27,068 bases of DNA from Saccharofermentans sp. (GTDB taxonomy: Bacteria > Bacillota_A > Clostridia > Saccharofermentanales > Saccharofermentanaceae). Below, in pieces: positions 22,411-27,068 of this stretch. The notes below the pieces were generated by a model. That model was not told where the DNA came from. It was given only the letters and a program-made list of their open reading frames with translations, and did not search any database. The DNA is taken from positions 1 through 27,068 of the forward strand of contig JAILMZ010000148.1 of assembly GCA_024692105.1 (NCBI GenBank), in the 5' to 3' direction. Made by a program: the position numbers and the translations under genes. The stretch's first letter is position 1; each line of letters begins with the position of its first letter.

Positions 22411-23247
22411 ATGAGCAGCAACGCGACACATGAGAGGACCATACTCCAGCAAAGGGATCTTAAATTAAGGATCGCTACTTATGTCGTGTCCATCCTGATC
22501 ACGATCCTTGTACTGTCGCCGTTCATAATCCTTTTTACGACCGCAGAACCCGGCAAGAAATCTGAGCTCGTCAGGCTTATTACCAATCCTGCCAAGCGAC
22601 TCGGAAAGTACTGGAAAGACATTTCACTGTTCTGCCAGTCCGAGCTGATATTTAACTTTTATAACTCGATCATAGTATCCGTTATCAGCACTGCGGGCTG
22701 TATGTACGTCTCTGCCATTGCCGCATACGGACTTACGGCTTATGAGTGGAAACTCAAAAAGCCGGTCGAGAATTTCATTATCATCTGCATGATGATCCCG
22801 ACCGTAATCTCGACGATCGGTTACTATCAGTTCGTCTGGGAGATCGGAATGATCAACCATCTTTCGATGGTCATAATGCCTGCCATCGCATCACCCATCA
22901 CAGTGTTCTTCATGCGCATGTATCTGCAGTCTACTTTCTCAAAGGAACTCGTGGAATCAGGAAGGCTTGACGGCGCAAGCGAGTTCAGGATCTTCAATCA
23001 GATCATTCTGCCGCTCATGAAGCCTGCGATCGCCACTCAGCTTATCTTCTGCTTCTCCAAAGTCTGGTACGACCAGTATGTTCCTGCCATCATCTTACTC
23101 GAGAACGATAAGAAGACTCTTCCCATCACGTGGAACATTTACGTAAAAATACCTGAAGTCTTTTTCTTCCTGCCGCCGATAATCGTGTATATCTTCTGCA
23201 GCAAGAACATCATCGAAGGTGTGGCTCTGGGAAGCGTTAAATACTGA
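22411..23247 (+). CDS. carbohydrate ABC transporter permease (MalG/UgpE type), pair 2
   Basis: A 278-residue paralog of the permease at 20562. Shared blocks include the MSSN start, SGRLDGASEFRIFNQ in the EAA loop, PLMKPAIATQ and the EGVALGS end. After helix 1 it carries a longer basic outside segment (about 50-75, with NPAKRLGKYWKD) absent from pair 1, a possible contact site for the solute-binding protein. Translational coupling to the upstream permease is likely (1-bp gap). Its stop is 1 bp from the stop of the convergent acyltransferase gene, so the two transcripts must overlap at their ends. Confidence 0.93.
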   Translation: MSSNATHERTILQQRDLKLRIATYVVSILITILVLSPFIILFTTAEPGKKSELVRLITNPAKRLGKYWKDISLFCQSELIFNFYNSIIVSVISTAGCMYVSAIAAYGLTAYEWKLKKPVENFIIICMMIPTVISTIGYYQFVWEIGMINHLSMVIMPAIASPITVFFMRMYLQSTFSKELVESGRLDGASEFRIFNQIILPLMKPAIATQLIFCFSKVWYDQYVPAIILLENDKKTLPITWNIYVKIPEVFFFLPPIIVYIFCSKNIIEGVALGSVKY

Positions 23248-23248
23248 G

Positions 23249-24775
23249 TTAACCCTTTTTCTTCTTGGATTTCTTTGACTTGCCTGAAGGCTTATTCTCA
23301 GCCTTGGGCTCTGCTTTCTTCTCTGCAGGCTTTTCTTCAGGCTTGTCTTCAGACTTTTTCTCAGGCTTTTGGGCAGGCTCTTTCTTTGCTTCTTCAGCCT
23401 TTGCTTCCGCCTTCTCATCAGCCATGATCTCAGTCTTTACGTTTGCCATCGTGGCAGGCTTGTCGTCATCAAGGAGCGACGGCCTGACATATGTATCCAC
23501 CACAACGGGCGCAGGCTTCCTGTAGATAAGATCCTGAACCTTGGTCGTGATCTTCTGTTCGATGACACCCATAATGACGGACAGGATGGTTACCGTTACC
23601 GCATAGATGAAGAGATTGTTCTTAACGTCGCCGACCATGACGAGTGCATCAGGCACCTCGATGAAGCGGCACACCGTGATGGCTGCCAGGTTCATGAGGT
23701 ATGTGTGCAGTGAATACTTTCCGAAGAAACGCGATACAGGATTGTTTACGTGATACTTCATCATGAGGATGAATACGAGTACCGGGAACACAAACAGGAG
23801 CGGTGCCTGCAGGAAGTATGTCTTAATCTTATCGTCAATGGCAGGACCTTTGCCCTCCCACTCAGTCCAGTAACCGAACACTCTCTGGCCGAACTCTGAA
23901 AGCATGAACAGGAGTATGGTTACGACCATGAGAGCATGGAGCTTGAGGATGTACTTCTTCTTGAAGAAAGCGACGATCTGCTTCTCGTAGTTCGCAAAGA
24001 GCAGTCCCGTAAGGAACGCGGGTGCCGAGTTGGCCCACCACTCACCGTTGAACCAGAAGATCTGCTGATCCATCCACCACTGGAAATTGTTCTCGAAATA
24101 AGCATCGTCCATCCACCAGTTATCCGGACCATACCACCACGCGAAATGTCCCACGACGCTTGTGGTGATGCCGAGGCTTATGATGAACAGGCCGATAACG
24201 ATAAAGCATGCCGGACGGTTCTTGATGAACCTGAAGCACAGATAGAACACGAGATAGAGCATGACGAGTATGATCGGGAACCATGCAAATCTGTTCATCA
24301 TGGTGATGCCCAGGAAGTTGGTGACCCACTGCAGAGGCTCGACCGGCCATTTAACAATGAACATCAAAATACCGTATATGATGACATTGACATAGAACGG
24401 GATCACGAGCGCTTTTACGACACGCTTGCCGATGAACCCCTTGAGGTAATCCTTCTTGGTATCGAAGCTCTTGAGGAGTCCGTAGCCTGAGCAGAAGAAG
24501 AAGATAGCTACGAAATACACGCCTGCATTAACGAATGCCGAGAGCACTCCTTCTTCCTGGAAGAACGGTTCCTGTGAGATATGGTGCAGGATGACGCCCA
24601 AAGCGGCAAAGCCCTGCAGTGACTTCATATTCTCAAGACTTGTGAAATCGTCGTTAAACTCGTTCTTCCTGCCGAACTTGTTCGTTGCGCCCCAGATAAA
24701 CAGTGCGATGAAAAGATACGCCACCACCTTATCTGCGACAAACCACCCGGTTATGCCGTTCAGAAACTCAGCCAT
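23249..24775 (-). CDS. acyltransferase-3 family membrane protein with a charged C-terminal tail
   Basis: A 508-residue membrane protein. Residues about 45-75 carry MKSLQGFAALGVILHHIS, the first helix and active-site His of the acyltransferase-3 (OatA/NodX-like) family, which O-acylates sugars or envelope polymers. About ten further helices follow to about residue 420. The last 75 or so residues are low-complexity, rich in Lys, Glu, Pro and Ala (KEPAQKPEKKSEDKPEEK), ending KSKKSKKKKG; such a tail should be disordered and cytoplasmic. I chose the ATG at 24775 (GGGGTG site, MAEFLNGITGW) over a frame that begins at 24817. It lies in a single-gene unit between the permeases and the diguanylate cyclase. 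Confidence 0.88.
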   Translation of the reverse strand: MAEFLNGITGWFVADKVVAYLFIALFIWGATNKFGRKNEFNDDFTSLENMKSLQGFAALGVILHHISQEPFFQEEGVLSAFVNAGVYFVAIFFFCSGYGLLKSFDTKKDYLKGFIGKRVVKALVIPFYVNVIIYGILMFIVKWPVEPLQWVTNFLGITMMNRFAWFPIILVMLYLVFYLCFRFIKNRPACFIVIGLFIISLGITTSVVGHFAWWYGPDNWWMDDAYFENNFQWWMDQQIFWFNGEWWANSAPAFLTGLLFANYEKQIVAFFKKKYILKLHALMVVTILLFMLSEFGQRVFGYWTEWEGKGPAIDDKIKTYFLQAPLLFVFPVLVFILMMKYHVNNPVSRFFGKYSLHTYLMNLAAITVCRFIEVPDALVMVGDVKNNLFIYAVTVTILSVIMGVIEQKITTKVQDLIYRKPAPVVVDTYVRPSLLDDDKPATMANVKTEIMADEKAEAKAEEAKKEPAQKPEKKSEDKPEEKPAEKKAEPKAENKPSGKSKKSKKKKG

Positions 24776-24839
24776 AATTACACCCCATATTTGTAATTTA
24801 TATATACCCGCATACATTCTACCATAATGTACATCTCAC

Positions 24840-24875
24840 AAATAGTTCATACAATTTACATACGTATAACTATTT
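24840..24875. promoter_or_regulatory. AT-rich inverted repeat upstream of the diguanylate cyclase gene
   Basis: AAATAGTT (24840-24847) and AACTATTT (24868-24875) form a perfect 8-bp inverted repeat around 20 nt, in the 167-bp gap between divergent genes. It may be an operator for either gene. I see no convincing promoter box for the cyclase gene; TTGCTA at 24877 with TAACAG 17 bp later is possible. Confidence 0.35.
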
Positions 24876-24942
24876 TTGCTAGTAAAATCATAAATGCATA
24901 ACAGAAGGCCCGAACGACCCTTGCCAAGAGGATACTCACACA

Positions 24943-26058
24943 ATGAGCGCCAAACCGACAAAGACAAAAACCGAAGAGACCGATCCGCAGAAATTCAATA
25001 AAGCGGTACATTTCCTTGTCGACCACACTTTTGCATTTACGGTTGTCGTAATGGGTTTTGTTCATGCAGTACTGATGGTCATCTACGGAGTTGCCGATGT
25101 GCTTCCGATGATGTTCCTTAACATCCTCAGCGTAGTTGTCTATACCCTCTGCTTCTTCCTTACCCGTGTCGGATACATCATGCCGGTCTATGTAAGCATC
25201 GTCGTGGAAGTTACGGTATACGCTGCTGTCTCCGCATATATGGTGGGACTTGGGTGCGGCCCGATCTACCTGCTGTTCTCGATCATCCCGATAATCATTT
25301 ATTTCGGAAGCAGTCTGGTCAAAGGAAGAAAGAGATGGTCCATCGCCCTGATACTCTTCCTGGACTTCATCACGTTCATTATTCTTTACCTCAGGTTCTT
25401 CTACGAAGAGCCGGTATACGACGTCACTCCCGGAATAAGACTGATACTGGTGGTCTTCTCCGCTTTCGCGATGGTCTTCGCAGTCATCTTCTATACTTCG
25501 ATGTACATCTTCACGAGTGAGAACACGGTTACAAGTCTCGTTGCCAAGAACAAGCAGCTCTCGGTCGATGCCCACGAAGATGCACTCACGAGCCTGCTGA
25601 ACCGCAGAGGTTTCCTGCCGCTCGTAAGAGATCTCATGACTGATGAGGACAACCGCTTCTGTATCGCGTTCTGCGACCTTGATGACTTCAAGCGCGTCAA
25701 CGATTCCTACGGACACGAGGCCGGCGACGAGGTGCTGCAACATGCAGCTACCATGATCAGGCAGGAACTCCCGGGCTGCGATATCTGCCGTTGGGGCGGC
25801 GAGGAATTCGTTATCCTTCTCAAGAACTGTGACAAGGCAATAGCAAAGAGCAGAGTCGAACGTCTCCGCAAGACGATAGAATCCAATCCGACGACGTTCT
25901 TCACCAAGCAGATATTCGTCACGACCACGATAGGCCTCGCCGAATACAAGCCGAAATACAAAGAGCCGGAAGAGGTCATCAAGAAAGCCGACGAGCGCAT
26001 GTACTACGGCAAGCAGCACGGCAAGAACATCCTGATATTTGAAGACATGGAGGCCTGA
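24943..26058 (+). CDS. membrane-bound diguanylate cyclase (GGDEF)
   Basis: A 371-residue protein that makes c-di-GMP from two GTP. The first 27 residues are polar; six hydrophobic helices span about 28-205; residues about 215-368 form the GGDEF domain. DALTSLLNRRGF starts the domain, DLDDFKRVNDSYGHEAGDE supplies the metal and base contacts, and the active loop is GGEEF at 285-289, an active variant. The RxxD inhibition site is missing (LPGC at that place), so product feedback by that route is unlikely. The membrane part resembles the simple six-helix sensor modules of Clostridial cyclases; the signal is unknown. AAGAGG lies a somewhat long 11 bp before the ATG. The terminator at 26051 overlaps its last codons. 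Confidence 0.93.
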   Translation: MSAKPTKTKTEETDPQKFNKAVHFLVDHTFAFTVVVMGFVHAVLMVIYGVADVLPMMFLNILSVVVYTLCFFLTRVGYIMPVYVSIVVEVTVYAAVSAYMVGLGCGPIYLLFSIIPIIIYFGSSLVKGRKRWSIALILFLDFITFIILYLRFFYEEPVYDVTPGIRLILVVFSAFAMVFAVIFYTSMYIFTSENTVTSLVAKNKQLSVDAHEDALTSLLNRRGFLPLVRDLMTDEDNRFCIAFCDLDDFKRVNDSYGHEAGDEVLQHAATMIRQELPGCDICRWGGEEFVILLKNCDKAIAKSRVERLRKTIESNPTTFFTKQIFVTTTIGLAEYKPKYKEPEEVIKKADERMYYGKQHGKNILIFEDMEA

Positions 26059-26077
26059 GCGATTAGTTCAGGCCTTT
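26051..26077 (+). terminator. intrinsic terminator overlapping the diguanylate cyclase stop codon
   Basis: AGGCCTGA (26051-26058) and TCAGGCCT (26068-26075) form a perfect 8-bp stem with a 9-nt loop, followed by TT and a T-rich stretch. The TGA stop is part of the left arm. Confidence 0.75.
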
Positions 26078-26086
26078 GTAGTTTAT

Positions 26087-26095
26087 TGGTATAAT
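26087..26095 (+). promoter_or_regulatory. extended -10 promoter of the last lipoprotein gene
   Basis: TGG followed by a perfect TATAAT (26090-26095), 27 bp before the ATG at 26123. The -35 (TTCAGG, 17 bp upstream) falls in the right arm of the cyclase terminator. Confidence 0.65.
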
Positions 26096-26122
26096 AGAAA
26101 ATGCATATGGGGGTATGTATAT

Positions 26123-27068
26123 ATGAAACATCTATCACAGCGCATTGCAGCTGCTGTTGCGGCTGCATCAGTCCTTCTTCCTGCCTTGCTTTGCACCGCA
26201 TGCAGCTCGAAAACAAGGACCAAGGAGATCATCAAGGAAGACAGCACATGGTACGACTCCAAGGTAACGTATGTGGATAACGGCCTTGATCCTGCTGATT
26301 ATTTCTATATGGACAATCACGTCCTGGGCATGGCAGGAGACCTCATCGTTTTCCTTACCATCGGTTCCGAATACTACGATCTCGATGATTACGACAATTC
26401 ACCATATGCTTTCGGATTCATACAGGTGTATGACAGCAACGGAATGCATCAGTACGACAAGGATGTCAAGGAGATCGTCAGCGACCTTGATCCCGCAGCA
26501 GACCACATCATTGTCGAGTCGGTCTCGGTAAGCGGTGACATGGTAAAACTCTACGCAAACTGGAAGAACAGCGGTAAGTACCAGTACAAGATCATAATGT
26601 TCGATCCTGCGACTGAAGAGATTGTATCAGCCGAAGATGTGACTACAGACGGAAGCTATGAAGCGGAAAACAGGATAACTGGCAATTCCTGGACGGCGGA
26701 CGGTTATTCGGTAGACTGCTATCAGGTCTTCCTTGATACCGGCGACGATAACTATGTCGAGTTTACTTCTCCGGACGGTGAAGTGACTGACATCAGGCTG
26801 GAAGATACCTTCATAGCGGATGAGATCCTGATAATGAAGGGTTTCCTCTACCTGGGAGATGCGCAGTTCTGCTTCATTTTCAACACATACAATATGGAAG
26901 ACAAGATCTGCTACATCGATCTGGAAAACGGAACAGTCTCTGATATCAGGGATGTAAAAGACTACTCATGGGTAGCAGATATCAGCAACATCTTAGACTA
27001 CTCGTACTATGACGGAGTCGGCAACTGCGTCCTGACCGAAGAAGGCATCAAGGTCCTGGATATCGAGA
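26123..27068 (+). CDS. large secreted lipoprotein, cut by the window end
   Basis: An open frame runs from the ATG at 26123 to the end of the window (315 codons, no stop). GGGGG at 26109-26113 serves as ribosome binding site. The N-terminus is a lipoprotein signal (MKHLSQR, an Ala/Leu-rich core, LLCTAC) with the lipidated Cys at about 27; as in the lipoprotein at 5598, the -3 residue is Cys. The mature part is acidic with repeated strand pairs of the type FDPATEEIVSAEDV, EFTSPDGEVTDIRLED and CYIDLENGTVSDI, about 60-70 residues apart, which suggests a beta-propeller-like fold. The family cannot be named; some Clostridial proteins of this kind continue into a solute-binding domain, which would lie outside the window. 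Base composition matches the neighbours. Confidence 0.85.
   Translation, partial: MKHLSQRIAAAVAAASVLLPALLCTACSSKTRTKEIIKEDSTWYDSKVTYVDNGLDPADYFYMDNHVLGMAGDLIVFLTIGSEYYDLDDYDNSPYAFGFIQVYDSNGMHQYDKDVKEIVSDLDPAADHIIVESVSVSGDMVKLYANWKNSGKYQYKIIMFDPATEEIVSAEDVTTDGSYEAENRITGNSWTADGYSVDCYQVFLDTGDDNYVEFTSPDGEVTDIRLEDTFIADEILIMKGFLYLGDAQFCFIFNTYNMEDKICYIDLENGTVSDIRDVKDYSWVADISNILDYSYYDGVGNCVLTEEGIKVLDIE

Noticed and set aside
24856..26019. Long minus-strand open frame opposite the diguanylate cyclase gene
   Set aside because: The plus strand encodes a clear GGDEF protein; the antisense translation shows no domain and is a codon-bias shadow.
1..27068. Mobile element, prophage or genomic island
   Set aside because: No transposase, integrase, phage gene, tRNA or long direct repeats were seen, and the style of codon use and ribosome binding sites is even across the window.

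Overview
The window looks like a chromosomal stretch of a low-to-moderate GC Gram-positive bacterium, most likely an anaerobic Firmicute of the class Clostridia. The reasons are strong AGGAGG-type ribosome binding sites, TTGACA/TATAAT promoters, a yybP-ykoY manganese riboswitch, a short YtrA-type GntR regulator, lipoproteins with a lipobox, and several cyclic-di-GMP enzymes. I see no transposase, integrase, phage gene, tRNA, rRNA or CRISPR array. Family and genus assignment is inference.

Layout. 1-1855: a minus-strand membrane acyltransferase-like gene with a terminator, divergent from a small two-helix membrane protein. 1856-5532: a manganese riboswitch with its own promoter and terminator, then a second promoter with palindromes, then an ABC exporter (ATPase plus large FtsX-type permease). 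5598-8029: a small lipoprotein, an unusual array of three palindromic units at an exact 64-bp period, an inverted-repeat promoter region, and a degenerate, truncated GGDEF-EAL protein. 8034-8639: mntP, convergent with it. 8704-11210: a GntR-controlled operon (CPBP protease, regulator, DUF5808-type membrane protein) with a clear promoter and a perfect operator palindrome. 11243-15623, minus strand: a multi-PAS GGDEF/EAL protein followed 22 bp later by an aldo/keto reductase. 15722-18209, minus strand: a four-gene operon (double cyclic-nucleotide-binding protein, iron-sulfur-type flavoprotein, uncharacterised protein, VOC protein). 18295-19443, minus: a zinc-ribbon membrane protein. 19583-23247: two tandem, paralogous pairs of sugar ABC permeases. 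23249-24775, minus: an acyltransferase-3 protein. 24943-26058: a membrane diguanylate cyclase. 26123-end: a lipoprotein cut by the window edge.

Themes. Three c-di-GMP-related proteins lie here: one bifunctional synthase/hydrolase, one cyclase, and one probable catalytically dead receptor. Manganese appears twice: the riboswitch (ahead of an ABC exporter) and MntP (without a riboswitch). The most unexplained DNA is the 64-bp-period palindrome array at 6202-6368, followed by the riboswitch/ABC exporter arrangement at 1864-2148.
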